Shown piece after piece: positions 17,556 to 26,652 of a DNA stretch of 64,000 nucleotides. The notes beneath the pieces are model-generated. The model did not search any database and was not told the origin of the DNA. It saw only the letters and a program-made list of their open reading frames with translations. This stretch comes from Candidatus Methanoplasma sp. (GTDB lineage Archaea > Thermoplasmatota > Thermoplasmata > Methanomassiliicoccales > Methanomethylophilaceae), in NCBI GenBank assembly GCA_031256955.1, contig JAIRPP010000016.1, positions 62,001-126,000 on the forward strand. The letters are read 5' to 3'. A program made the translations under genes and the position numbers. Within the stretch, counting starts at the first letter, position 1. Each line of letters starts with the position of its first letter.

Positions 17556-17996
17556 ATGGACGGGGTGACTCGCATAGGGGTGTCTCTGGATCCCGAGCTC
17601 CTGAAGGACTTCGACAAGGTGATCTCCAAGAAAGGGTACGTGAGCAGGTCGGAGGCGATAAGGGACCTGGTCAGGGATTCCCTGGCGGAGAACGAATGGA
17701 AGAACGACAGGGAGCATATGTGCGGAGTCATCGTCATGATCTACGACCACAACGTGACCGGCATCGGGGAGAAGCTCACCACGCTCCAGCACGGCAAGAT
17801 GCAGCACATAAACACGTCCACGCACGTTCACCTCGACCACGACAAGTGCATGGAGGTCCTCATCGTCGAGGGCGAGCTCGGCGCGCTCAAGACGCTGTCC
17901 AACGACATATCCGCGATCAAGGGGGTGCTCAGGTGCAAGCTCACCATGGCGTCCCAGGCGACGGGGCACATGCACCATGTGGGCGTGCGCAGCTGA
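17556..17996 (+). CDS. nikR: Nickel-responsive regulator NikR
   Basis: A 146-residue ribbon-helix-helix repressor with a C-terminal ACT-like nickel domain. The RHH part is RIGVSLDPELLKDFDKVI. The four nickel ligands of E. coli NikR align as His79, His90, His92 and Cys98 within QHG and THVHLDHDKCMEV. It would shut off nickel uptake when nickel is plentiful. Its targets are not evident here; the hyp genes and the CODH-like operon show that nickel is used. The ATG follows a TATA box by about 25 bases. Confidence 0.95.
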   Translation: MDGVTRIGVSLDPELLKDFDKVISKKGYVSRSEAIRDLVRDSLAENEWKNDREHMCGVIVMIYDHNVTGIGEKLTTLQHGKMQHINTSTHVHLDHDKCMEVLIVEGELGALKTLSNDISAIKGVLRCKLTMASQATGHMHHVGVRS

Positions 17997-18047
17997 TTCT
18001 CGAGGCCTACCAACCGTTATAAACAAGCACAGCGTCGCGGGCCCGAC

Positions 18048-20420
18048 ATGAGAAAGCTTATAATCACGGAGAAGGCCAACGCCGCCAGGAGGATCTCCAC
18101 GATCCTGTCCGACGGCAAATCCCGTTCCGAATCCGGCGGGGGGGTCACGGTCCTGTCCTTCGAATCCGGCGGGGACGATTACACCGTCGTCAGCCTGAGG
18201 GGGCACATAATCGAGCTGGATTACCCGGAGGAGTACAACGACTGGGGCAAGACCCCTCCCGCGGACCTCGTGTACGTTCCCCAGGTCAAGACCGTTCGCG
18301 TCAAGTCCATCCTCGGCAGGATAGACGAGCTCTCCCGCTCCGCGGACGAGATCATCATCGCCACCGACTTCGACAGGGAGGGGGAGCTCATAGGCATGGA
18401 GACCGTGACCGCCATAAAGGCGGACATGTCCAAGGTCAGGAGGGCCAGGTTCAGCGCCCTCACCAAGGGCGAGGTCGAGAGGGCGTTCTCGGAGCTTGCG
18501 CTCCCGGACGAGAAGCTGGCCAACGCCGCCGAGGCCAGGCAGATCGTGGACCTGGGGTGGGGCGCGGTCCTCACCAGGCTCATATCGCTCTCCTCGGGGC
18601 AGGTCGGGAAGAACTTCATGTCGGTGGGCAGGGTGCAGAGCCCCACGCTGAAGCTGCTGGTGGACAGGCACGAGGAGATACAGAGGTTCGTCCCCGTCCC
18701 GTTCTGGGGCGTGGAGGCGAAGTTCGGCATGCTGGCGTTCAGGGGCGAGCACGAGGGCAACCCGTTCTGGGAGAAAGCCGCCGCGGAGGCGGTCATGTCC
18801 AAGATATCGTCCGCGGAGAAGGGGACGGTCACGTCGTACGAGGCCGTCGAGAAGGAGGAGTTCCGCCCGCCGCCTTTCGACACCACCGCCATGCAGGTGG
18901 AGGCCAACAAGATAGGGATACCGCCCACCGTCGCGATGAAGCTGGCGGAGGACCTGTACACGGGCGGGTACATATCGTACCCCAGGACGGAGAACACGGA
19001 GTACCCCAAGAGCCTGGGGATACGCGGCGTCCTGGAGAAGCTCAGGGATTCGGATTTCAAGTCCGAGGCGGAGGAGATCCTCGCCCAGGACAAGATCGTG
19101 CCCTCCAAGGGCAAGAAGAGGACCACCGACCACCCGCCGATATACCCCACCGCGGGCGCGGGGTCGGACAAGATGAAGGGGGACAAGTGGAAGCTCTACG
19201 AGCTGATCGTCAGGCGCTTCCTGGCTACCGTCGGCAGGAACGCCGTGGCCGAGGTCACCGAGTGCAGGATCGACGTGTGCGGGGAGGCCTTCGTCGCAAA
19301 GGGCTACGTCCAGAAGGACATGGGGTGGAAGAAGTACTACAAGAAGTACCTCAAGACGACGGAGACCCGCGTCCCCAGGCTGTCCGCGGGCGCGGAGGTG
19401 GAGGTCAGGTCCTCCTCCCTGGAGGAGTCCGCAACCAAGCCCCCGTACAGGTACAACCAGGGGTCCCTCATACAGGAGATGGACCGCCTCCAGCTGGGCA
19501 CCAAGAGCACGAGGCACGACATAATCGGCAAGCTGTTCTCCAGGAACTACGTCCAGGGGAACTACCTCACGCCCACCCCCAGCGGGACCGCGCTCACCAA
19601 GTCTCTGGAGAAGCACGGCGGGGGGATAACCGAGCCCGAGATGACCGCCAGGCTGGAGAACGACATGCTGAAGATAAGCGAGGGGGAGGCGACGCTGGAA
19701 TCCGTCGTGCGCGAGTCGCAGGACATGCTCCACGCGGTCGCGTCCAAGATCGCGTCCGACAAGGACCAGATCGGCGACGAAATCAAGGCGGCCCTCATGA
19801 CGCAGCAGCACGTGGGGACCTGCCCCGACTGCGGGAACAGCATGACCATAAAGCGCTCCAAGAACGGCAGCTTCATCGGCTGCGACGGCTACCCCGAGTG
19901 CAGGCGCGCGTACCCCCTGCCCAGAGGCGCGCTGGTGCAGCCCGTGGACACGGTCTGCGAGGTCTGCGGGCTGGCCCAGCTCAAGATCGTCAGGAAGGGG
20001 ATGCCCCCGTCCCTGCAGTGCATAGACCCCAAGTGCGGGAGCAACACGGAGAAGACCCACCTCGGCGCGTGCCCGACGTGCGGCAAGGGCACCATAAGGA
20101 TCATGTTCTCCAAGGCGGGCAGGCGCTTCGCCGGCTGCTCCGAGTGGCCCGCGTGCACTCAGACCTACCCGCTGAGGCCCAGGGGCACGATCGCGCCCAC
20201 GGGCGAGGCGTGCCCCGCGTGCGGCGCGCCCGAGGTGTCCTTCAACAGCTCGAGGGAGTGCATCAACATGGACTGCCCCCTGCGCAAGCCCGCGGGGTCC
20301 GCGGACGGGAAGCCCGTCGCGAAGAAGAAGCCTGCGGCGAAGGCGAAGAAGCCGGCCGCCAAGAAGACCGTCGCGAAGAGGGCTCCCAAGAAGCCCGCAG
20401 AGGCGGCGGAAGAGGGCTGA
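18048..20420 (+). CDS. topA: DNA topoisomerase I (type IA)
   Basis: A 790-residue enzyme that relaxes negative supercoils. The N-terminal TOPRIM domain begins MRKLIITEKANAARRI and includes DFDREGELIGMET. The active site is SYPRTENTEYP with Tyr311. The C-terminus (from about residue 586) carries four-cysteine zinc ribbons (CPDCGNSM, CEVCGLAQ, CPTCGKGT, CPACGAPE) and a Lys/Ala-rich tail (KKKPAAKAKKPAAKK) that probably aids DNA binding. A TATA box CGTTATAAAC lies near 18016-18025. A perfect GC hairpin follows the stop. Confidence 0.95.
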   Translation: MRKLIITEKANAARRISTILSDGKSRSESGGGVTVLSFESGGDDYTVVSLRGHIIELDYPEEYNDWGKTPPADLVYVPQVKTVRVKSILGRIDELSRSADEIIIATDFDREGELIGMETVTAIKADMSKVRRARFSALTKGEVERAFSELALPDEKLANAAEARQIVDLGWGAVLTRLISLSSGQVGKNFMSVGRVQSPTLKLLVDRHEEIQRFVPVPFWGVEAKFGMLAFRGEHEGNPFWEKAAAEAVMSKISSAEKGTVTSYEAVEKEEFRPPPFDTTAMQVEANKIGIPPTVAMKLAEDLYTGGYISYPRTENTEYPKSLGIRGVLEKLRDSDFKSEAEEILAQDKIVPSKGKKRTTDHPPIYPTAGAGSDKMKGDKWKLYELIVRRFLATVGRNAVAEVTECRIDVCGEAFVAKGYVQKDMGWKKYYKKYLKTTETRVPRLSAGAEVEVRSSSLEESATKPPYRYNQGSLIQEMDRLQLGTKSTRHDIIGKLFSRNYVQGNYLTPTPSGTALTKSLEKHGGGITEPEMTARLENDMLKISEGEATLESVVRESQDMLHAVASKIASDKDQIGDEIKAALMTQQHVGTCPDCGNSMTIKRSKNGSFIGCDGYPECRRAYPLPRGALVQPVDTVCEVCGLAQLKIVRKGMPPSLQCIDPKCGSNTEKTHLGACPTCGKGTIRIMFSKAGRRFAGCSEWPACTQTYPLRPRGTIAPTGEACPACGAPEVSFNSSRECINMDCPLRKPAGSADGKPVAKKKPAAKAKKPAAKKTVAKRAPKKPAEAAEEG

Positions 20421-20425
20421 AGGCC

Positions 20426-20458
20426 CCTGCGGGCGCGCGATCCCCGTGCGCCCGCAGG
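20426..20458 (+). terminator. GC-rich hairpin after topA
   Basis: Perfect 11-base arms CCTGCGGGCGC (20426-20436) and GCGCCCGCAGG (20448-20458) begin 5 bases after the topA stop. There is no strong T-tract, so termination is likely but not certain. Confidence 0.55.
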
Positions 20459-20541
20459 CCTTCCAATTCAAAGCATACGAATTCAGATATTCGTATTATT
20501 TCTACAACGCTTATATACGCGGCGGGAAAGGGGCTTTAAAG

Positions 20542-20715
20542 TCAATCCGACTCCGCCGCCGACCCGTTGAAACACGTCTCGATCTCGTCGATCTCCCTCG
20601 ATATCCGGGAGTTCCGGCAGATGGCGCATTCGGCCCCTTTTCTAAGGCGGAACTTCATCTCCGCGCTAGCCCTGTCCAAATCCACGATGCGCCCGCAGAG
20701 ACAGTATATCTTCAT
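20542..20715 (-). CDS. Small zinc-ribbon-like protein
   Basis: A 57-residue protein starting MKIYCLCGRIVDLD, with a CxC motif and a later CAIC pair (about 5-7 and 37-40), giving a possible four-cysteine zinc site. The ATG overlaps the stop of the upstream mini-gene (ATGA), which supports translation. An in-frame TTG at 20802 would extend it by 29 residues. I do not recognise the family. Confidence rests on the Cys pattern and the coupled start. Confidence 0.45.
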   Translation of the reverse strand: MKIYCLCGRIVDLDRASAEMKFRLRKGAECAICRNSRISREIDEIETCFNGSAAESD

Positions 20716-20831
20716 GAAACCCGATTCTTCAAACTCATCCAGCATGCATCTATGCCCCCCTGACAGTGTGCGCTGTTCATCTTCTCCAACGATGTATCCC
20801 AAGGTATGCGGTCTCCTTTAAAGATCGCCAT
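20712..20831 (-). CDS. Possible 39-residue mini-protein upstream of the zinc-ribbon gene
   Basis: The frame MAIFKGDRIPWDTS... starts at ATG 20831, preceded by GGAGG (10-base spacing) and by a TATA-like CTTATATCC (about 20892-20900). Its stop overlaps the start of the next small gene (ATGA). An upstream in-frame GTG at 20948 would give 78 residues. No family recognised; this could be a leader peptide. Confidence 0.35.
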   Translation of the reverse strand: MAIFKGDRIPWDTSLEKMNSAHCQGGIDACWMSLKNRVS

Positions 20832-20957
20832 GCCCGTCACATCCTCCCATCCATCGAGCGACTCGCACGCGTTGTCAGTCCAATCTGGAGTACGGATATA
20901 AGCTTTTGCAAAAAGCCTCCGCCCCGCCCTCGGAAAATGAGGGAACACGTCGGGGCA

Positions 20958-20998
20958 GGAGGTTGGATATATAGTAAGCTTTAAATATAATATATATG
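20958..20998. promoter_or_regulatory. AT-rich element between convergent small genes
   Basis: A strongly AT-rich stretch (GATATATAG, TTTAAATATAATATATATG) stands out in GC-rich DNA. On the minus strand it could be the promoter of the mini-gene pair at 20542-20948. It could also mark the 3' end of the gene at 21013. The two cannot be separated by eye. Confidence 0.4.
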
Positions 20999-21012
20999 AC
21001 CATCCGAGAGGG

Positions 21013-22200
21013 TCAGAGGACCCCGATCCTCCCTAGCTGGTCGAGCACGCCGCGCCGGATCTCCTCGGGGGACCTCTCCGCGCCGACCCTCTCGCCATCG
21101 CGCATGATCTCCGTCTCTATCATCTCCATCTCCGCCCCGCACGAGCAGGACATCCTGTCGTCCGGGCGCAGGGAGACCCCCATCTCGAAGCAGCGGGGGC
21201 AGCGGTACGGGTACTTCCTCCCGCCGAACTTGCCCCTCTTGGACACGGGCTTCCCGTCCTTCTCGGATATGTCCATGGACAGGTCGAGGGTCGGCGCGTT
21301 GCTTATGGACGTCCCAACCCCGAACCCGGACACGCTGGTGCCCGCTATCTCCGCCACGGACTTCTCGTCCAGGCCCCCGGAGACGATTATCTCCACGTCC
21401 CCGAAGCCCCTGATGTCCAGCTCCCAGCGTATCTCGTCTATCAGCTCCTTGAAGTTCCCCCTCCTGGACCCCGGGGTGTCCAGGCGGACCCCCTTGAGCT
21501 CCCTGACCAGGCTGCACGCGTCGACCGCCGCCGCCCTCTCGTCGGAGAACGTGTCTATCAGCATTATGCGGGGGACCTCGGGCTCGATCACCCTGTCGAA
21601 CGCCGCGAACGCCGCCTCGTTGCTCCCCATCAGCAGCATCAGCGCGTGGGGCACGGTCCCTATGGGCTCCCTGCCTATGATCTCGCCCCCGATCTTGGAC
21701 GAGACCCCGTCGCACCCGCCTATGAAGCAGGAGCGGTCCAGCACGCCCGCTATGGCGGGGTGCATCCTCCTGTTGCCGAAGGCCAGGACGGTCTTCCCCC
21801 CGGCCGCCGCCTTCACCCTGGCCGCCGCCGTGGCTATCCCCGACGGCTGGCAGAGCATCCCCAGTATGGCGGTCTCCATGAACCCGAACTCGGTGTACGA
21901 CCCGACCATGTTCATCAGGGGGACCCTGACGCTGCCGGGAGTCCTGGGCCTGAACACCGTGCCCTCGGGCACGGCGTATATGGACACGGGGAGGCCCTCC
22001 ATGAGGCGGACGACCTCCTCCAGCCCGCAGAACACCGACCACTCCCACCCCCTGGGCAGGGAGCTCCCGGTGACCTCCGCGCACACCTTCACGGACGAGA
22101 GGCCGCTGGCGTCCAGTATGCGCCGGGTCCTCTCGAAGTATATGTCCATGGTCTCGCCGGAGCGGACCGCCTCCTCCCCCGCCATGAAGAGCCTGCTCAC
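21013..22200 (-). CDS. Nicotinate phosphoribosyltransferase (archaeal type)
   Basis: A 395-residue NAD-salvage enzyme making nicotinate mononucleotide from nicotinate and PRPP. The archaeal (Thermoplasma-type) form is indicated by the motifs SGGLDEKSVAEI and FGVGTSISNAP, by the early conserved NMVGSYTEFG, and by a C-terminal zinc ribbon (CPRCFEMG ... CSCGAEME). It starts at GTG 22200, preceded by GTGATC, which matches the archaeal anti-Shine-Dalgarno; ATG 22185 is an alternative. It follows enolase by 4 bases, in an operon with the receiver-DUF835 gene. Confidence 0.9.
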   Translation of the reverse strand: MSRLFMAGEEAVRSGETMDIYFERTRRILDASGLSSVKVCAEVTGSSLPRGWEWSVFCGLEEVVRLMEGLPVSIYAVPEGTVFRPRTPGSVRVPLMNMVGSYTEFGFMETAILGMLCQPSGIATAAARVKAAAGGKTVLAFGNRRMHPAIAGVLDRSCFIGGCDGVSSKIGGEIIGREPIGTVPHALMLLMGSNEAAFAAFDRVIEPEVPRIMLIDTFSDERAAAVDACSLVRELKGVRLDTPGSRRGNFKELIDEIRWELDIRGFGDVEIIVSGGLDEKSVAEIAGTSVSGFGVGTSISNAPTLDLSMDISEKDGKPVSKRGKFGGRKYPYRCPRCFEMGVSLRPDDRMSCSCGAEMEMIETEIMRDGERVGAERSPEEIRRGVLDQLGRIGVL

Positions 22201-22204
22201 GCGA

Positions 22205-23479
22205 TCACGCCCTCAGGGCCTTTCTGCCCGGGAACCTCGCCTTGGAGCCCAGCTCCTCCTCTATGCGGAGCAGGCGGTTGTACTTGGCCGTCCTCTCCCC
22301 GCGGGCGGGCGCCCCGGTCTTTATCTGGCCGGCGCCCCACCCGACGGAGAGGTCCGCTATGGTTGTGTCCTCGGACTCGCCGGAGCGGTGGGACACCACC
22401 ACGCCGTAGCCGTTGTCGAAGCTCATCAGGGCCGCGTCCCCGGACTCCGTGACCGTCCCCACCTGGTTGACTTTGAGCAGGAGCGCGTTGGCGGCGCCCA
22501 TCTCGATCCCCCTGCAGAGGCGGCGGGCGTTGGTGACGAAGAGGTCGTCGCCGACGATCTGCACCCTCCCGCCTATGGACCGCGTCAGCTCGGCGGTGGA
22601 CTCGAAGTCGTCCTCGTGGAATGGGTCCTCTATGCTGGCCAGGGGGAACTTGCCCGCCAGGGCCGCGTAGTGGTCCGCCAGCTCGCCCGCGGACAGGCGC
22701 ATGCCGTCCACCTCGTACGCCCCGTTGTCGCAGAACTCGGAGGATGCCGCGTCCAGGGAGAGGAACACCTCCCTCCCGGGGGAGTACCCCGCCAGGGATA
22801 TGGCCTCGGATATCGTCTCCAGGGCGTCGGACACCGTGTCTATGGGGGGCGCGAACCCGCCCTCGTCCCCTATGTTGACCGCGGAGGGCCCGTGCTTCCT
22901 CTTGAGCAGCGACTTCAGCTCCATGTATATCTCGGACGCGGCGGCTAGGCACTCGGAGAACGAGCGGAACCCGGCGGGCACGATCATGCACTCCTGTATC
23001 TTGAGGTTGCCCCCGGCGTGCTTCCCGCCGTTTATTATATTGAACATGGGGACCGGGAGGGTGGCGTGGTCCCTGCCGATGTGCTCGTACGCCTGCGCGC
23101 CGGACGCATAGGCGCCGGCCTTGGCGGCCGCGAGGGAGACGGCGGTGGTGGCGTTGCCCCCGAGCCTGCTCTTGTCGTCGGTGCCGTCCAGATCGATCAG
23201 CGCGTAGTCTATGCTCCTCTGGTCGGACGGGTCCATCCCGGTTATGGCCCTGGCTATCTCCCCGCGGACGTTCTCCACCGCCTTCGCGACGCCCTTGCCG
23301 CCGTAGCGCCTCCCGCCGTCGCGGAGCTCCAGGGCCTCCCACGAGCCCGTGGATGCCCCGGACGGGGCTATGGCGGAGATCCTCGCCCCGCCTACCGTCA
23401 GCTCGGCCTCGACCGTGGGGTTGCCCCTGGAGTCCAGCACCTCTCTCGCCCATACCTTCTCGATCTTCATCCGATCCAT
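22205..23479 (-). CDS. eno: Enolase
   Basis: A 424-residue glycolytic/gluconeogenic enzyme interconverting 2-phosphoglycerate and phosphoenolpyruvate. Canonical motifs are AREVLDSRGNPTVEAE at the N-terminus, SGASTGSWEALELRD, GDEGGFAPP, SIEDPFHEDD, QIVGDDLFVTN, LLKVNQVGTVTE and VSHRSGESEDT. The lengths and order are standard. It lies between the receiver-DUF835 gene (4 bases) and the nicotinate phosphoribosyltransferase gene, apparently in one operon. Confidence 0.97.
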   Translation of the reverse strand: MDRMKIEKVWAREVLDSRGNPTVEAELTVGGARISAIAPSGASTGSWEALELRDGGRRYGGKGVAKAVENVRGEIARAITGMDPSDQRSIDYALIDLDGTDDKSRLGGNATTAVSLAAAKAGAYASGAQAYEHIGRDHATLPVPMFNIINGGKHAGGNLKIQECMIVPAGFRSFSECLAAASEIYMELKSLLKRKHGPSAVNIGDEGGFAPPIDTVSDALETISEAISLAGYSPGREVFLSLDAASSEFCDNGAYEVDGMRLSAGELADHYAALAGKFPLASIEDPFHEDDFESTAELTRSIGGRVQIVGDDLFVTNARRLCRGIEMGAANALLLKVNQVGTVTESGDAALMSFDNGYGVVVSHRSGESEDTTIADLSVGWGAGQIKTGAPARGERTAKYNRLLRIEEELGSKARFPGRKALRA

Positions 23480-23483
23480 CTTC

Positions 23484-24350
23484 TCACGCCTCTGTAACTC
23501 CGCAGTAATCCTCCATGCGGCTCAGGAGGATCTCGATATCCTTGACTGAAAATATTTTAGGGTCCGCCGACGCGATGACCGTGGCCTTCTTCCCGCAGTC
23601 GGAGGTCAGGATCTGGTGCATCATCCTCAGCACGGGATCCATCCCGTTCCTCTTGATGAGGGGGTCCAGGTCGTCGAACGCTATGACGGGGCGCTCCGCC
23701 CTCTCCGCGAACGCCTTGGCCTCCGCTATCGCGGTCCCCAGCTTGTATATGTCGAAGCGCGCGGTCGCGCGCCTGAACGACAGGTGCACGATCTCCGCGC
23801 CCTCGGACACCCTCTCCCTGACCGTCTTCGGCCTCCTGGCGGTGACCACCAGCGCGGCGCACCCCTCCCTCTCCAGGGACGAGACGCCGGAGTAGACCGG
23901 CCCGGGGCCTCCGCCGAACATCATGTACGACTTGCCGAACTCTATGCGCCGCTCGCGGCCGGGCTGCGGGGGCTGCTCCCCCTTCCTGGCGTCCGGCGCG
24001 TCGCGGTCCGGCGCGACCTCCCCCAGCTTCTCCAGGAGGTCCCCCGACCTGAACGGCTTCTGCAGCGACCCCCTCACGAGGGGGTTGTCCAGGTGCACGC
24101 GCTCCCCGCGGCCCGTCATGAGCACGACCGCCTGGCTGCCGGGCCTGCCCGTGCAGACGGCGCCGATGAGCTCCGTGCCGCGCTCCCCCGCCAGCGCCGC
24201 GTCTAAAAGGATCGCGTCCGGCTCGGACGCGGCCATCTCGATCGCCTCCTCCGCGCCCCCGGCGAGGTCTGCGCGGTGCCCCGCCGCCTCCAGCGCGTCG
24301 CCGATCGCCTCGCGCACGGCGGGGCAGTCGTCGATCACGAGAACTCTCAT
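23484..24350 (-). CDS. Response-regulator receiver domain fused to DUF835
   Basis: A 288-residue protein. Residues 1-115 are a CheY-like receiver: acidic pair DD (7-8), the phospho-acceptor Asp in AILLDAAL (about 54), a conserved Thr (MTGRG) and Lys (QKPF). A Pro/Arg linker precedes a C-terminal domain of the archaeal DUF835 type (SYMMFGGGPG ... VIAFDDLDPLIKRNG). No output DNA-binding domain is seen, so it probably acts through protein contacts. No histidine kinase is nearby. It is the first gene of the operon with enolase; a TATA-like TCATTAAATAG is near 24400. Confidence 0.8.
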   Translation of the reverse strand: MRVLVIDDCPAVREAIGDALEAAGHRADLAGGAEEAIEMAASEPDAILLDAALAGERGTELIGAVCTGRPGSQAVVLMTGRGERVHLDNPLVRGSLQKPFRSGDLLEKLGEVAPDRDAPDARKGEQPPQPGRERRIEFGKSYMMFGGGPGPVYSGVSSLEREGCAALVVTARRPKTVRERVSEGAEIVHLSFRRATARFDIYKLGTAIAEAKAFAERAERPVIAFDDLDPLIKRNGMDPVLRMMHQILTSDCGKKATVIASADPKIFSVKDIEILLSRMEDYCGVTEA

Positions 24351-24453
24351 CAGCTATCACTCCGGCAGGGCGCCATTCCGCTAACCGCCTTCGGACTATT
24401 TAATGAAAGCATGCGGGCCGACGCGCGCCCCGTGTCCGAAGAACGGGGATCGA

Positions 24454-24603
24454 TCACTGTTTCCTGCTCTCTCTAGCCTTGGGTCTGAGGTTGCTGTACC
24501 CGCACTTGCGGCACCTGCTCGCCTTCTTGGGGTTGGTGGCGTAGCAACTCATGCAGACGGATTTATCAAGGAGCCTAGCCTCGGCCTCTTTAAAACGTGC
24601 CAT
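24454..24603 (-). CDS. rpl40e: Ribosomal protein L40e
   Basis: A 49-residue zinc-ribbon protein of the large ribosomal subunit, read directly from the sequence: [17 protein letters not shown] at the start, then CMSC and [13 protein letters not shown]. The C-x2-C-x10-C-x2-C zinc site and the basic tail match archaeal L40e. GAGGAAT lies just upstream of the ATG, and a TATA-like CCTATAAATAATAC at about 24633-24647 gives a short leader. Confidence 0.93.
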   Translation of the reverse strand: MARFKEAEARLLDKSVCMSCYATNPKKASRCRKCGYSNLRPKARESRKQ

Positions 24604-24806
24604 CTATTATTCCTCTGGCAGACCATTATGGATGTATTATTTATAGGTTTCAACGAACCGATTCCGCGATCGCCCGGGGCGCGCGCGCCCGCCGCCCCCC
24701 GCTCCCCCGGAGTCACTGTTTTATTAACGGGGCTTTCGATAGGGTGTCCGTCGCCCGGCCGCGCCATGCGCGCGCCCGCTGGGATAAAACAATGGGAACT
24801 GGTCTC

Positions 24807-26642
24807 ATGAGGGCACTGTACATTCACGCCGACTCGATGGAGTTCGAGGCAAAGGAAAAGACGAAAGCGGCTGAGGAGATCCCCGCCGAGCTCCGCAGCG
24901 GGAGGATGGAGGAGGTCCTCGTCGCGTTCATAACCGTGGAGAGCGGGGACGAGGGCAAGATAGCGCAGGTCGCGTCGGAGGCCTCCAGGGACCTGCTGTC
25001 CACCATGGAGAAGGTCGGCGCGGAGAGGGTGCTGGTGTACCCCTACGCGCATCTGAGCGGCGACCTCGCCAAGCCCAAGGCCAGCGTGGAGGCGCTGGAC
25101 CTCCTGACCGAGATGCTGAAGGCCGCGGGGGCCGAGGCGCACCGCGCGCCTTTCGGATGGTACAAGTCCTTCGACGTCAGGTGCAAGGGGCACCCGATGT
25201 CCGAGCTGTCCAGGGACTTCAAGGGGAAGGAGGAGAAGCGCGCCCCCAAGGGGGAGGACTCCTACTTCGTCCTGACCCCGGAGGGGAGAGAGATTCAGAT
25301 AGGCGACTACGGGGGCGGGTCCGAATGCATGAGGGCCATGATCGACAAGGAGGCCCTCGGGAAGGAGGCGCCCGCCGCCGGCGAGCCCGAGTACCTCAGG
25401 CTCTGCAGGAAGTTCGGCATACAGTGGGAGGCGATGTCCGACGCGGGCCACATGTGCCTGGCCCCGCACGGGGCCATGATGTTCGACCTGATATCGGACT
25501 ACGCCACGCAGATCGTGAACTCGTCCGGGATGAGCGTCTACAACGTCAAGGGCACCAACATGTTCTCGCTGGACGAGCCCGCCGTGAAGGAGCACGCGGA
25601 CCTCTTCGGCGACAGGCTCTACACCGTCAGCACGGGAAAGAAGAGCTTCGTCCTGAGGTACGCCGCCTGCCACCAGCAGTTCGCCATGATCCGCAATTGG
25701 AACATAAGCTACAGGCAGATGCCGTTCGGGGCGTTCGAGGTGGCGGACTCGTACCGCCTGGAGCAGTCCGGGGAGTGCATGCTGTGCTTCAGGTCCAGGA
25801 GGCTCAACATGCCGGACTTCCACGTGATGTGCAGGACCGTGCCGGAGGCGCAGGAGTACTTCGCCAAGCTGGACGGAGACATATTCGGGGAGATAGAGAA
25901 GATCGGCAGGGACTACGACATGCTGGTGAACTTCTCGTCCAGGAAGGCGTACGAGGAGAACAAGGCCCTGATCGAGGGGCTGTGCAGGCTCCATAACAGG
26001 GACGCGCTCATACACCTCTACCCGGACGGGATCAACTACTATTGGACTGTGAACATAGAGTACCACCTGCTGGACCAGATGAAGAGGCCGAGGGAGATCG
26101 GCACGGTCCAGATAGACGTGGGCAACGCCGAGAGGTTCGGCATAACCTATGCGGACGAGAAGGGGGAGAAGAGGCACCCCATCATACTGCACTGCGCGGT
26201 GATCGGATCCATAGAGAGGTACATGTACTCGCTGCTGGACACGGCGGTGGGGATCGAGCGCTCCGGCTCCCCCGGGTACCTTCCCGTGTGGATAGCCCCC
26301 GAGCAGGTCAGGCTGATGCCCATGTCCGGCGAGTTCGCCGGCGCGGCGGCCGAGATGGCGTCCAGGCTCAGGGCCGAGGGCGTGCGCGTCTCCGTGGACG
26401 ACACCGACGCCACCGTCGGCAAGAAGGTCAGGAGGGCGAAGCAGGACTGGTGCTCGTACGCGGCGGTGATCGGGGAGGCGGAGGTCTCCTCCGGCAGGCT
26501 GAAGGTGTACGTCAGATCCGAGAACAGGGACGCGGAGATGGGCGAGGGCGAGCTGCTGGCCCGCATAAAGGGGGAGACCGCGGGGTTCCCCGTGCGCCCG
26601 ATGTACATGCCGTCCGAGCTCAGCAGGCGCTGCGAGATGTGA
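24807..26642 (+). CDS. thrS: Threonyl-tRNA synthetase (archaeal type)
   Basis: A 611-residue enzyme that charges tRNA-Thr. The N-terminus MRALYIHADSMEFEAK is the archaeal D-aminoacyl-deacylase-like editing domain. The class II catalytic core follows (motif 2 VLRYAACHQQFAMIR, motif 3 GSIERYMYSLLD) and then the anticodon-binding domain. I start at ATG 24807 to fit this N-terminus; a TATA-like GATAAAAC lies about 22 bases before it. It is the first gene of the thiamine run, with only 10 bases before thiE. Confidence 0.95.
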   Translation: MRALYIHADSMEFEAKEKTKAAEEIPAELRSGRMEEVLVAFITVESGDEGKIAQVASEASRDLLSTMEKVGAERVLVYPYAHLSGDLAKPKASVEALDLLTEMLKAAGAEAHRAPFGWYKSFDVRCKGHPMSELSRDFKGKEEKRAPKGEDSYFVLTPEGREIQIGDYGGGSECMRAMIDKEALGKEAPAAGEPEYLRLCRKFGIQWEAMSDAGHMCLAPHGAMMFDLISDYATQIVNSSGMSVYNVKGTNMFSLDEPAVKEHADLFGDRLYTVSTGKKSFVLRYAACHQQFAMIRNWNISYRQMPFGAFEVADSYRLEQSGECMLCFRSRRLNMPDFHVMCRTVPEAQEYFAKLDGDIFGEIEKIGRDYDMLVNFSSRKAYEENKALIEGLCRLHNRDALIHLYPDGINYYWTVNIEYHLLDQMKRPREIGTVQIDVGNAERFGITYADEKGEKRHPIILHCAVIGSIERYMYSLLDTAVGIERSGSPGYLPVWIAPEQVRLMPMSGEFAGAAAEMASRLRAEGVRVSVDDTDATVGKKVRRAKQDWCSYAAVIGEAEVSSGRLKVYVRSENRDAEMGEGELLARIKGETAGFPVRPMYMPSELSRRCEM

Positions 26643-26652
26643 GCGCGGGCGC

